A program made the position numbers and the translations under genes. A DNA stretch of 64,000 nt from Lactobacillus xylocopicola (GTDB taxonomy: Bacteria > Bacillota > Bacilli > Lactobacillales > Lactobacillaceae): positions 1,036,501 to 1,100,500 of the forward strand of contig NZ_AP026803.1 in assembly GCF_033096005.1 (NCBI RefSeq), read 5' to 3'. The notes beneath the pieces are model-generated. The model had not been told where the DNA came from. It was given only the letters and a program-made list of their open reading frames with translations, and searched no databases. Shown here in pieces: positions 27,285 through 36,218 of this stretch. How positions within the stretch are numbered: position 1 is the first letter of the stretch; each line of letters starts with the position of its first letter.

Positions 27285-28486
27285 TAATTAATCTTCCCTT
27301 TCTTTATTTTATATGGCAAGTAAAGGTTTAAAAGAACATTAGTCCAAATGACCAAACTACCAATTGCCTCCCACAACTGCAAGTTTATCGGTAACAGAAC
27401 CAGCCAAAAGAGGCCGATAATTAGCCACTGCAGCAGTAAGGCAAGCGCCAAAACAGTTATTAAGTCTCGGCCCCGTTGGGTCCGCTCGATGGGATAGACC
27501 CTGTACATGATATTATCATCAAATTCACAAACGAGCGGTAATAGTTGATAGACTGTCAAAAAGACGACTAAACAGGTTAAGCCAAGGGCCCACCAAGTAT
27601 TTTGCACTAACCAGGAAACTAGCACCGCAAAGGCGGTCATGCGAACTAACAAATTCAAGTATTCGGGATTACGCAAGAGGGCCCGCCGGTATAAGAAGCG
27701 GTTGGGAGTTTCACGGTCCAAATGCCGGGGTAGCAAAAAGTCTAGATAAGGCCGGCGACTAATACTAATTTGTTTTTCTTTCACGTCCGTAAACATCGAA
27801 AAGGCGGTGTAAACTCGATTTTTGCGCTTTTCTTCCTGGTCAACTGCATACGGCCAGTCAACTAACGGACTTGCCTGCGGTCTTAAAGTGAGCAAAATGA
27901 TGCAGACCGCAACTAGCACAACCAGCCCATAGATACTATTAGGCTTGACCATTGCCACTGCCAAAAGCAAAAGCAAACTCAAGGTGACCGGCGCAAGCGC
28001 AAGCTTTCGTCCTGCAAAAAGGTTGTGTTCCTGCACCTTCAACTGCAATGTTTTAGCCAGTAAAACCAGCACAATAGCAAAAAGATAGTTCAAGGTTGGC
28101 AGTTGTGCCTTAAGCGCCGCAAAAGGAAATAAGATACCCGCTAGTAGTAACAAAATGATGGTGGGCACGATCAAACTGTAGCTAAAAAGCGGTTTTAAAT
28201 ATAGCCGCAAGCCATCATCTTGGGGTAATAAAAACTGCAAGTCGGCCGGTTTTAAGAGTGTTACCAACTTCCCGACTAGCAGCGGTGTGCCAAGCAGGAG
28301 GCCAACTAGCGGCCGATAAAACCACAAAGCAGTCGGCAGCTGCTTCATTGCTTGAGCATACCAAAACATTAGCCCACCAAACAAAAACATTAAGGCTAAA
28401 ATAAAAAAGTCGTTAAAGACCAGCATTAGGTACTTGAGCGATTGCTGCACGTTCTTGCGCAACCTTGCTTGAGCCAGCTCACGCAT
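27284..28486 (-). CDS. ecsB: ABC transporter permease EcsB
   Basis: 400-residue membrane protein with about six to eight hydrophobic spans (e.g. FFILALMFLFGGLMFWYAQ, LLGTPLLVGKLVTLL, LLLLLAVAMV, VLVSWLVQNTWWALGLTCLV). EcsAB of B. subtilis is required for normal intramembrane proteolysis by RasP and for secretion and competence. The cytosolic loop (FSMFTDVKEKQISISRRPYL) and the C-terminal YRVYPIERTQRGRD are typical. Overlaps ecsA by eight bases. Confidence 0.94.
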   Translation of the reverse strand: MRELAQARLRKNVQQSLKYLMLVFNDFFILALMFLFGGLMFWYAQAMKQLPTALWFYRPLVGLLLGTPLLVGKLVTLLKPADLQFLLPQDDGLRLYLKPLFSYSLIVPTIILLLLAGILFPFAALKAQLPTLNYLFAIVLVLLAKTLQLKVQEHNLFAGRKLALAPVTLSLLLLLAVAMVKPNSIYGLVVLVAVCIILLTLRPQASPLVDWPYAVDQEEKRKNRVYTAFSMFTDVKEKQISISRRPYLDFLLPRHLDRETPNRFLYRRALLRNPEYLNLLVRMTAFAVLVSWLVQNTWWALGLTCLVVFLTVYQLLPLVCEFDDNIMYRVYPIERTQRGRDLITVLALALLLQWLIIGLFWLVLLPINLQLWEAIGSLVIWTNVLLNLYLPYKIKKGKIN

Positions 28487-29219
28487 TTTGCTGCTCCTGA
28501 TTGAGAACCTGGTAAATGCGGTCGATCGGGTCCGCTTCCGTTAGGCCATAATGTGCGCGAATTGCGTTAAGGCTACCAACCATTTCGATGGTGCCATTGT
28601 TGAGCACAGCGTAATGGGAGATGGTCTGTTCGGCCCCAGTCAAGATGTGGGTCGACATGAGCACCATCTTGCCTGCAGCAGTCGCTTCATTAATTAATGT
28701 AATCAAGTTGCTGACCGCTAGCGGATCAAGTCCCGTGAAAGGTTCATCAATCACTAGTAGACTGGTATCGGCTAGAAAGGCACTGACAATCATCACTTTT
28801 TGCTTCATCCCTTTTGAAAAATGAATCGGTAACCATTCCAACTTGTCATCCAACCTGAATAGCTGCAATAGCTCTTGAGCTTTGACCCAGGCATTTTTTT
28901 CATTCAAGTGGTAACTCATCATAGTTAGTTCTAGGTGCTCCTTGAGGGTTAATTCGGAATAGAGCACGGGGGTCTCAGGAATGTAAGCAACCTGACGTTT
29001 AAAGTCGCTTGGTTGGCGACTCAAGTCGATATCATTCAACCTAATCTGTCCCTTTTGCGGACGCAAAAGACCCAGAAGATGCTTGATTGTAGTCGATTTA
29101 CCGGCACCATTAAGACCAATTAGTCCCAATGCTTCGCCTGCTTTAATTTCCAAATTGATATCTTTAATGACTGGCACACCCGTGTACCCACCGGTTAAGT
29201 GCTCTATTTTCAGAACCAT
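28479..29219 (-). CDS. ecsA: ABC transporter ATP-binding protein EcsA
   Basis: 246 residues: Walker A GLNGAGKSTTIKH, signature in FSKGMKQKVM, Walker B LLVIDEPFTGLDPLAV, H-loop STHILTGAEQ. Partner of EcsB. Divergent from hit, which in B. subtilis also lies beside ecsAB. Confidence 0.96.
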   Translation of the reverse strand: MVLKIEHLTGGYTGVPVIKDINLEIKAGEALGLIGLNGAGKSTTIKHLLGLLRPQKGQIRLNDIDLSRQPSDFKRQVAYIPETPVLYSELTLKEHLELTMMSYHLNEKNAWVKAQELLQLFRLDDKLEWLPIHFSKGMKQKVMIVSAFLADTSLLVIDEPFTGLDPLAVSNLITLINEATAAGKMVLMSTHILTGAEQTISHYAVLNNGTIEMVGSLNAIRAHYGLTEADPIDRIYQVLNQEQQNA

Positions 29220-29308
29220 AATTCTCGTCTTTCTTTTAATGAATTTACTTATTTAATATGATAGCATGATATTGATAGAAACTAAATTTTGAAATAAGAG
29301 GTTTAAAA

Positions 29309-29740
29309 ATGGCTGAGTTAGATAAGGAATGTTTATTTTGTAAAATTATTCAAGGCACTGTACCAAGCTACACCGTCTTTGAAAATGATGACGTTAAAGC
29401 CTTTCTAGACTTATCGCAGGTCAATCCAGGGCACACCCTGATGGTACCCAAAAAACATATTATTAATTTGCTGGATTATACTCCTGAGGATGCACGAAGG
29501 TACTTACAATACCTTCCAGCCATCGCCAACGCAATCAAGGAGTTTGATACTAACATCACCGGTATGAACATCACCACTAACAACGGAGCTAGTGCCAATC
29601 AAGTGGTTATGCACTCGCATGTTCATTTTATTCCTCGCTTTGAGGGTGACGGCTTAAAACTAGCAACCCGTAACAATGCGGAAAAGTATACCTCAGCTGA
29701 TTACGAAAAAATCGCCACCAAAATCAAGGAACAATTTTAA
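29309..29740 (+). CDS. hit: HIT-family hydrolase
   Basis: 143 residues, histidine triad MHSHVHFIPRF and CLFCKIIQG start of the HINT/Hit subfamily, a nucleoside phosphoramidase or dinucleotide hydrolase. Divergent from ecsA by 89 bases and followed 13 bases later by a YtxH-like gene. Confidence 0.96.
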   Translation: MAELDKECLFCKIIQGTVPSYTVFENDDVKAFLDLSQVNPGHTLMVPKKHIINLLDYTPEDARRYLQYLPAIANAIKEFDTNITGMNITTNNGASANQVVMHSHVHFIPRFEGDGLKLATRNNAEKYTSADYEKIATKIKEQF

Positions 29741-29753
29741 GGAAGGAAAATTT

Positions 29754-30092
29754 ATGAAAGAATTTAGTTTAGGACTAGCCGTCGGTGCGGCCACTGGGAT
29801 TATTCTAGCTTTGGTCAAAGATAAAAACGGTCACCGGCTGGGCCAACCGATCCAAGCTCAGTTTGAAGCTGCCAAGACTGATGCAGGTGACTTAACTGCA
29901 GCCGTACACAAGTTGCAAGCAGCGGAGCAAGAGTTTGACCAGGCATTACCTAAAGTGCAAAAAACTATGTTTGAACTGGAAAATGAACTTGACTACTATC
30001 AGACCAGTACTGCCCGCTTGGTTAATAAAATGCAGCACCAAGCCGAACTTATTGACCAACACGCCCGCGCGCCTCACAAGGAGATAGATTAA
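29754..30092 (+). CDS. YtxH-like small membrane-anchored protein
   Basis: 112 residues from ATG 29754 (AAGGAAGG upstream). One short N-terminal hydrophobic, glycine-rich segment (FSLGLAVGAATGIILALV) then a hydrophilic helical, probably coiled-coil tail (AAVHKLQAAEQEFDQALPKV). This is the YtxH/DUF948-like layout; no enzymatic motif is present. Between hit and prsA, perhaps co-transcribed with hit. Function unknown. Confidence 0.8.
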   Translation: MKEFSLGLAVGAATGIILALVKDKNGHRLGQPIQAQFEAAKTDAGDLTAAVHKLQAAEQEFDQALPKVQKTMFELENELDYYQTSTARLVNKMQHQAELIDQHARAPHKEID

Positions 30093-30161
30093 CAGTTAAT
30101 CTTAGGAAAGTTTGCGTTTTGCTAAAAAATGGAAATTTAAAAAACTGAATGCGTCAGTTTA

Positions 30162-30170
30162 TGTTATATT
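30162..30170 (+). promoter_or_regulatory. Candidate extended -10 promoter of prsA
   Basis: TGTTATATT (TGn plus TATATT) 60 bases upstream of the prsA start; no good -35 is seen at 17 bases. Two AGTGACTTA copies follow (30178-30203). Confidence 0.4.
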
Positions 30171-30230
30171 AGGTAACAGTGACTTAATTAATAGTGACTT
30201 ATTTTAATAAGGATGTGGAGAATTTATTTT

Positions 30231-31130
30231 ATGAATAAATATTTTAAGAAGGCAGCTGCAGCTGTCGTAGTTGCAGGTCTTGCTTTATCAACTGCTGCTT
30301 GTTCTAATAACGGCAAGACGGTTGCTTCATACAAGGGCGGTAAGATTACCCAGCAAGACTATTACGATGAGATGAAGGAATCGCAAGCAGGTAAGACCAC
30401 GCTAGCAAATATGATCATCAATCGGTCTTTAGAGGAACAATACGGCAGTAAAGTTTCTAAGGATGAAGTAGACAAGCAGTTCAAAAACTACAAAAAGCAG
30501 TATGCTGGTCAATTCAATGCTGTATTGCAACAAAATGGAATGACTACGTCTAGCTTTAAGAAGAGCTTAAGAACCAACTTGCTTACAGAAGCAGCCTTAA
30601 AGGACATTAAATCAGTTTCTAAGAAACAAGAAGAGGACGCTTGGAAATCATACCAACCTAAAGTTACCGTTCAGCATATTCTTGTTTCAAAGAAATCCCA
30701 GGCCGAAGACATCATTAAGCAACTGAATGACGGCAAGAGCTTCAAGGAATTGGTTAAGAAATATTCGCTAGACACTGGAACCAAGTCTGATGCCGGTAAA
30801 CTGCCAGCGTTTGACTCAACTGATTCAAGTTTAGATCCTGCATTTAAGAAGGCTGCTTTTAAGCTGAAGACGGGTCAAACCACCAAGGAACCAGTTAAGT
30901 CCCAATCTGGTTACCACGTTATTAGAATGATTAAGCACCCAGGTAAGGGATCATTTGCTTCGCATAAGAAGGAAATTGACAACCAAATTTACCGGTCAAT
31001 GTCACAAAACCAAGAAACCTTACGCAGCGTAATTGCTAAGGTTTTGAAGAAGGCCGATCCGCAAATCAAGGATAAGGATCTTAAGGATGTCTTATCATCA
31101 TACGTTGATACACCTGCTTCTAAGAAGTAA
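30231..31130 (+). CDS. prsA: Foldase lipoprotein PrsA
   Basis: Extracytoplasmic peptidyl-prolyl isomerase/chaperone for secreted proteins. 299 residues from ATG 30231 (GGAG ten bases before). Lipobox STAAC with Cys about residue 24. SurA-like N-domain, then rotamase (parvulin) domain about 135-230: VTVQHILVSKKSQAEDIIKQ, DAGKLPAFD, SQSGYHVIRM. The Lys-rich tail is usual in lactobacilli. Single gene ending in a strong terminator. Confidence 0.97.
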   Translation: MNKYFKKAAAAVVVAGLALSTAACSNNGKTVASYKGGKITQQDYYDEMKESQAGKTTLANMIINRSLEEQYGSKVSKDEVDKQFKNYKKQYAGQFNAVLQQNGMTTSSFKKSLRTNLLTEAALKDIKSVSKKQEEDAWKSYQPKVTVQHILVSKKSQAEDIIKQLNDGKSFKELVKKYSLDTGTKSDAGKLPAFDSTDSSLDPAFKKAAFKLKTGQTTKEPVKSQSGYHVIRMIKHPGKGSFASHKKEIDNQIYRSMSQNQETLRSVIAKVLKKADPQIKDKDLKDVLSSYVDTPASKK

Positions 31131-31146
31131 TTCATAGATATCAACT

Positions 31147-31178
31147 AAAAAAGAAGTTTCAATGGAACTTCTTTTTTT
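31147..31178. terminator. Bidirectional terminator between prsA and yhaM
   Basis: AAAAAAGAAGTTTC and GGAACTTCTTTTTT pair with a small loop; serves the convergent prsA and yhaM transcripts. Confidence 0.9.
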
Positions 31179-31181
31179 AGT

Positions 31182-32159
31182 TTATTCTAATTTGCGTGAA
31201 CTACTGAGCGCTTCATCGACTTTCGGCCGGTAGAACTTCCGACCGCCCTGGCTCATGATATTATCAGTAAAGTCACCCGGCCTGGTATGCTGCAATGCGT
31301 TAGTAATGGCATAAATTGATGCATCCAGATCGTCAATGCGGTGGAGTAATTCCGCTTCAAGCAGAGCCGGAAGTTTCGGCGAGCCGTACTCAAACTTGCC
31401 GTGGTGGGCCAGGACCATGTGTCTGAGTAGCAGCAAATCTTCAGATTCAGCGTCAATTTTAAGTTCCTGCGCGGCTAACATGATTTGTTCATCAATTAAA
31501 ACAAGATGGCCGATTAAGTTACCCTCCGTGGTGTATTGCGTGGCGGCTGGACCAGTTAATTCCAGTACTTTACCCATGTCATGCAGTATACACCCCGCAT
31601 AGAGTAAGGAACGATCAACTTGCGGATAGTTATTAGCTAACCCCTTAGCATCCCTTAGCATGGAAACGGTATGGTAAACTAACCCGCCTCGCACCGCATG
31701 GTGGTTACTCTTACCCGCAGGATAATCGAAGAAGCGCTGATCCCATTTTTTCAGTAAAAAGCGGACCAGCCGATTCCAAGTTGGATTCAAAATCTCAAAC
31801 ACGTACTGGTTAATCTCTTCCTTTAAGTCGGAAATCTTTTCAGGAGCGGACTTAATAAATTGCTTGAGGTCATACCCTTCTTCTGGTCCGACAACCCGCA
31901 AGCCATAAATCTTAATCTGTGGTTGCCCCTGGTACTCTTCCCGCTGGCCATCCAATTCAACGATTGTCCCGGCACTAAACGTGGCAGCGTCCTGATTGTT
32001 GGCATCCCAAAAATTACCGTGAATCTCACCGGAAGCGTCACCAAAGGTCATAGCCAGGTATAGTTTGCCCTTCTTGGTATGCCGCAATTGGGAGTTTTTG
32101 ATTAAAACGACCGCCTCTAATTCCTCACCATCATTATAGTCCAGCAAGCGCTTATACAT
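31182..32159 (-). CDS. yhaM: 3'-5' exoribonuclease YhaM
   Basis: 325 residues. N-terminal OB fold (LYLAMTFGDASGEIHGNFWD) and HD domain (HHAVRGGLVYHTVSM, CILHDMGKVLEL, AHHGKFEYGSP). YhaM trims RNA 3' ends and also acts on ssDNA in Firmicutes. Overlaps yhaN by eight bases; the yhaO-yhaN-yhaM group is one operon. Confidence 0.96.
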   Translation of the reverse strand: MYKRLLDYNDGEELEAVVLIKNSQLRHTKKGKLYLAMTFGDASGEIHGNFWDANNQDAATFSAGTIVELDGQREEYQGQPQIKIYGLRVVGPEEGYDLKQFIKSAPEKISDLKEEINQYVFEILNPTWNRLVRFLLKKWDQRFFDYPAGKSNHHAVRGGLVYHTVSMLRDAKGLANNYPQVDRSLLYAGCILHDMGKVLELTGPAATQYTTEGNLIGHLVLIDEQIMLAAQELKIDAESEDLLLLRHMVLAHHGKFEYGSPKLPALLEAELLHRIDDLDASIYAITNALQHTRPGDFTDNIMSQGGRKFYRPKVDEALSSSRKLE

Positions 32160-34650
32160 TTTTGGTTCCTTTCGTAAAAGTTAGTGGCTGCAACTGCAAC
32201 TTATCTACCAAACTAGCTTGTGCCGTAAAAATCAGCACTTGGTTACTTGTAGCCACCTGTTCAAGCAACTGTTTAATCTGATCCGTTCTCTGGTCATCAA
32301 AGTCAACAAAAGAGTCATCAATCAGAACTGGTAGGTTGATTTGATTTTTGATTTGTTGAACAAAGGCTAACTTCAAGGCAAAATAAAGTTGTTCTGACGT
32401 TCCCCGCGACAGGTACTGCACCTTGATTTTCTTTCCGTCTGCTCGTGTAACCGTTAATTTTTGTGCAATTTCAATACTATTATACCGATTATTAGTCAGC
32501 AGCCGCAAATATTCTTTGGCCGCTGCCAACATCTTAGGAAAACGCTCGTTAGAGGCCAGGTCAAGTGCCCGCTCAATCCACCTGGCAGCAACTAAGTTAG
32601 CAAGATAGTCAGCTGACAGGTTTTGGAACTTAGTCTTGGTATTGGCCAAAGTTTGTTGAGCGGCAAAAACGGCGGTCGAGTTGGCCAAATTATTCATTTT
32701 GACCTTTATTTCAGCAATTTTATCCTGCTGAGACCGCACCTTGGTTTGATGATCCGCTATTGACTTAGCCAGGTCAACTAGTTGATTGGTCGCTTGCTCA
32801 GGATGCTGCTGCAATTGCGTTAATTGCGGCAAGTCGTCGTTAAGGGTAGCGGACATTATTGCAATTTTGGTTGACAGGGCCGCCTGGTCTTGCTGCTTGG
32901 ACTGCAATTTTTGGTAATCAGCCATTGACTCGACCTGCGCTTGTGCCAAGGCAGCCTTTAGTTTAAGTCCTGCATCGTGCAATTTGGCAGTAGTTTGTTG
33001 CAGGTTACTGTGCAGGCTAGCCTGCTGTTCAAGCTGGCGCCGGTCCTTAACTTGCTGCTGCTCCAGCTGCTCAAATGCAGTCAAGACAGCAGCGAAGTCA
33101 TTGGTAACCGGCTGATGCAAAACATGGCCTGTTGCAATTGCCACTTTATTTAGTTGGTCCAACAGGTCTTTTTCACGTTGCCGATTATGCTGCTGCTTTT
33201 GCTCCTGCAGCTGATACTGTCGCCATTGGTTCACTAAGTTGTGCAGGTCAAAATCTCCTTCAAGGCCATACTTGGCGGTAAAGGTAGCCCGCCTAGCGGC
33301 CACCTTTTTTTGTTTTGCCTGTTGGTCGTTTATGCTCTCTTGGTCCTGTTTTTGCCTAGCTAGTCCATAAGCTAAACTAGCAATTCCAGTAGCTAGAACT
33401 ATTGCCCCACCAACTTTCGACACAGCTGCCAGCAGCACTAGTCCAACCACCACCAATGCGCCCCCAGCAAGTAGCATGATTGGGGAAATGTTTGACTGCG
33501 GTACTGGGGTTGCTGCTTTTTGAGGCAGTTCCTGGTATTCCCGTTGCAGATCGATAATCGCTGCCTGGTCCAGGTGGATAATCTTGGCCAAAGCTGGTTC
33601 AAGTGTCAGCAATTGCTGCTTTTCCTGTTCAATTTGCTGCTCCTGTTCGCGGCAGGTACGGTATTCTGCCTGCCATTGCAGTAGTTCCGGTTTTTTCTGC
33701 AGTAAGTTTTCTGCCTGGGTGTCGCCTGCTCGCTCTTGGCCGAACCGGTCAAGTTTTGTCTGCAGCTGCCGTTTATCTTCGCGCAGGCTTTCAACTTGCA
33801 AGGCAACAGTTTGCGTCGTCTGAAAGTGGTCTGGATCAAAGTTTACTTGCTCAACTTGGCCCTTCAAGTCAGTTAGTTTGCGGTAAGTCGGCAACAATTT
33901 TTTTAAGTGGTCGATCCGTTTATACTTTTTCTGTAAGTCTGCCAGTTCGCTTTCTAATTTGGCCAGTAGCTTTTTTTGCTCCTGCAGTTTCGCCGCAAGT
34001 TCTTGGTAGTCAGTAAATTCACCCGCGGACTCATTCACTTCCTCCTCCTCTGCTTTTAGTTGCTTTAACAAGCGATTAAGTGGCGGATTAGTACCACTTT
34101 TCTTGAATAGAGCGCTGGCTTTTTTGGCAAAGTCAGCGCGCAAATCAATTAACTGATCACTGTTGGACGCACCAAGGTAGTAAATTCGTTCGAGTAAGTC
34201 AGTCTGCTGCAGCTTGAAGACCTTAGCTAGCATATCCTGGTTGAAAATGAAACTGTCAGCATAAAAGTCACCATCAATATTTTTAATCTGGTCAAAAAAG
34301 ACCGCCTCAGGCACTACCTGCCCGTTCCGCTTAACGGTCAGTGTTCCTAGCTTGGAACCCTTACCACTAGCATATAGACGCTCAAGCTCAAAATCATCAC
34401 CGGTCTCACTTGCAAAAAACAAAGAACCGCCCATCGTACTGACGCGGGCCAGCGGCTGATAATCCTCAAAAAAGTCAGAACTATGCTTAGCCAAGTGGAA
34501 GCCAAACATTACCTGCTTGACAAAGGCCACTATCGTACTTTTACCAGCTTCATTAGCACCAAAAAAGACGGTCAAATCACCCGCAGTTAGATCAAAGGTA
34601 AAATTACTAAACTGACCAAAATTAATAATTTTTATCTTAGTTAATTTCAT
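32152..34650 (-). CDS. yhaN: SbcC/Rad50-like ATPase YhaN with central membrane hairpin
   Basis: 832 residues. N-terminal AAA/ABC head (IKIINFGQFSNFTFDL, Walker A FGANEAGKSTIVAF), long Gln/Leu-rich coiled coil (~170-380), two adjacent hydrophobic helices at about 388-432 (LLAGGALVVVGLVLLAAV, GGAIVLATGIASLAYGLA), return coiled coil (~435-690), C-terminal head with signature QYLSRGTSEQLYFALKLAF and Walker B LPVLIDDSFVDFDD. Where SbcC/Rad50 have a zinc hook this protein has a membrane hairpin, so it is probably membrane-tethered. Partner of YhaO (overlap 14 bases). Confidence 0.92.
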   Translation of the reverse strand: MKLTKIKIINFGQFSNFTFDLTAGDLTVFFGANEAGKSTIVAFVKQVMFGFHLAKHSSDFFEDYQPLARVSTMGGSLFFASETGDDFELERLYASGKGSKLGTLTVKRNGQVVPEAVFFDQIKNIDGDFYADSFIFNQDMLAKVFKLQQTDLLERIYYLGASNSDQLIDLRADFAKKASALFKKSGTNPPLNRLLKQLKAEEEEVNESAGEFTDYQELAAKLQEQKKLLAKLESELADLQKKYKRIDHLKKLLPTYRKLTDLKGQVEQVNFDPDHFQTTQTVALQVESLREDKRQLQTKLDRFGQERAGDTQAENLLQKKPELLQWQAEYRTCREQEQQIEQEKQQLLTLEPALAKIIHLDQAAIIDLQREYQELPQKAATPVPQSNISPIMLLAGGALVVVGLVLLAAVSKVGGAIVLATGIASLAYGLARQKQDQESINDQQAKQKKVAARRATFTAKYGLEGDFDLHNLVNQWRQYQLQEQKQQHNRQREKDLLDQLNKVAIATGHVLHQPVTNDFAAVLTAFEQLEQQQVKDRRQLEQQASLHSNLQQTTAKLHDAGLKLKAALAQAQVESMADYQKLQSKQQDQAALSTKIAIMSATLNDDLPQLTQLQQHPEQATNQLVDLAKSIADHQTKVRSQQDKIAEIKVKMNNLANSTAVFAAQQTLANTKTKFQNLSADYLANLVAARWIERALDLASNERFPKMLAAAKEYLRLLTNNRYNSIEIAQKLTVTRADGKKIKVQYLSRGTSEQLYFALKLAFVQQIKNQINLPVLIDDSFVDFDDQRTDQIKQLLEQVATSNQVLIFTAQASLVDKLQLQPLTFTKGTKNV

Positions 34651-35848
34651 CGCTAATCCCCTTTAAGCGGCTGTTTAACTTGACCTCAGCCAAAGCCCTC
34701 ACATCCTTTAAAAAATCAGGAGCTACTGCTAATTGGGCGGCAAAATCATCCTTTTTAGACCAGTCCCAACATAGTTGGGCAAAGTACTCTGGTGTAAAGA
34801 TCTCATTTTCCGCTTCTTCAAAGAATACCCGATCACTAGCAGCGATCTCAAGGTGACTGCTTGGCGCAAAGCGAACATCAACTAACTGTGAGCCATGGTC
34901 AAGTTTGCTAGAAAGCAACTGCCAAAAATCACTATCTTCAACCAATTCTCGTTCTTGGTCATTCAAATACTCAGCACCAACCAGCTGCAAACTGTAGTAA
35001 GTGGTTACATCAGCCTGCAAAGTGGCCAACAGCCGACTTTGCAGTGCGGTTTGAGCAATTGGGCCCGCCAGTTCAACTTTAACCCGTTGCCAGACAATTG
35101 GGCCTGTTTGCACAAAATTAATTTCCGTTTGGCCTGTTTGTTCGTTGATCTCACCTAAAATGCAGCCTTTTGGTCCCAACTCATTAACATGGCGCCCCTG
35201 AATATTACCCGGATAAACAATCAATGGACTAGTCGATAGCATTTGACGCAGGTGAATATGACCCAGCGCAAAATAATCGTAATTGAGATTTTTCAGCTCA
35301 CTCAAAGTAAAAGGTGCATAGACATTTTGGCCGTTTTGTCCAGATTGCTCTTGCGCATGCATCAGGCCGAAAGTATAGTGGCCACTCTTAGCTGGCAATT
35401 GCATCGCCTTGTTGGCGGTGATGTGGTTTTGCAAGTAAGAAAAGCCGTTGACCTCGTAAGTAAAGCCGCTTGCGGTCTGGCCCTTAATTCCCTCTATCTG
35501 CTCACCATCACCCAATAACTTGAAAAAGGGACTATCCGGCACTAGCAAGTCAGCTGCTCGCATGTGGTCGTGATTACCAAAAATCATCACCACCTGAATG
35601 TGAGCCGCAGTTAAACGCTCAATTTCACCAGCAAAAAACAGTTGGCTACTTGGATTGGGGCGCGGACTGTCAAAAGTATCGCCCGCAATCAATACCAAGT
35701 CTACCTTTTCCTGCAAAGCCAGGTCGACTATGCTAGTCAGTGATTGGTTAGGTGCTTGATGAATCTGCTCAAAGCTCTTAGATGGCAAAAAAGATAGCCC
35801 CAAAAATGGACTATCTAAATGCGCATCCGCAAAATGGATGAATTTCAT
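34637..35848 (-). CDS. yhaO: SbcD/Mre11-like phosphoesterase YhaO
   Basis: 403 residues. Calcineurin-like phosphoesterase with metal motifs FADAHLDSP, IAGDTFDSP, IFGNHDHMRA and ALGHIHLRQ, then a C-terminal domain that should contact the YhaN coiled coil. By analogy to SbcCD it is a nuclease; direct evidence for YhaO is limited. Upstream of and overlapping yhaN, six bases after the YlbF-like gene. Confidence 0.93.
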   Translation of the reverse strand: MKFIHFADAHLDSPFLGLSFLPSKSFEQIHQAPNQSLTSIVDLALQEKVDLVLIAGDTFDSPRPNPSSQLFFAGEIERLTAAHIQVVMIFGNHDHMRAADLLVPDSPFFKLLGDGEQIEGIKGQTASGFTYEVNGFSYLQNHITANKAMQLPAKSGHYTFGLMHAQEQSGQNGQNVYAPFTLSELKNLNYDYFALGHIHLRQMLSTSPLIVYPGNIQGRHVNELGPKGCILGEINEQTGQTEINFVQTGPIVWQRVKVELAGPIAQTALQSRLLATLQADVTTYYSLQLVGAEYLNDQERELVEDSDFWQLLSSKLDHGSQLVDVRFAPSSHLEIAASDRVFFEEAENEIFTPEYFAQLCWDWSKKDDFAAQLAVAPDFLKDVRALAEVKLNSRLKGISDEIN

Positions 35849-35853
35849 GGTGT

Positions 35854-36204
35854 TTAGTCTCTAAGACCTTCATAAAGGTCATTAACTGGCTTAGTAATTG
35901 CCTTTTGAACCTCATCGAGTGTCTTATATAGGCCCTGCTCGGTCTGCAGTAACTTCATAATTAACGGGTCCTTTTGCAGACGTTCGTTCAATTGTTGGTA
36001 GCTGGCCTGTTGCTCCTTAGACAATTCTTTGCCTTGCGACTGTGTATCGATGATTTCAGTCTGCATCTTGTTCATTTCCGCAAACAAGGCAGAACTATCT
36101 GCGTTCCCTTTAACACCTTCAACCGCTTGTTCCAAAGCCTTGAATTCATCGACTTTTTGCAAATCAGCAGCTAGTTGATTAGCTGAGTCGTAAATATTTA
36201 CCAT
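35854..36204 (-). CDS. YlbF/YmcA-family protein (YheA-like)
   Basis: 116-residue all-helical protein of the YlbF/YmcA/YheA family: YDSANQLAADLQKVDEFKAL, NADSSALFAEMNKMQTEI, YQQLNERLQKDPLIMKLLQ. YlbF-YmcA-YaaT of B. subtilis form an RNase Y specificity complex; YheA is the paralog encoded beside the yha genes. Linkage to YhaM, an RNase, is suggestive but not proof of shared function. Confidence 0.9.
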   Translation of the reverse strand: MVNIYDSANQLAADLQKVDEFKALEQAVEGVKGNADSSALFAEMNKMQTEIIDTQSQGKELSKEQQASYQQLNERLQKDPLIMKLLQTEQGLYKTLDEVQKAITKPVNDLYEGLRD

Positions 36205-36218
36205 TATCTTCCTCCTAA

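Noticed and set aside
30178..30203. AGTGACTTA direct repeats before prsA as an operator
   Set aside because: Only two nine-base copies downstream of the likely -10; too weak to support a regulator site.
31182..35848. yhaM/yhaN/yhaO as an anti-phage defence system
   Set aside because: Rad50/Mre11-like pairs occur in defence loci, but these are widespread core Firmicutes genes in housekeeping context, with no mobile element signs.
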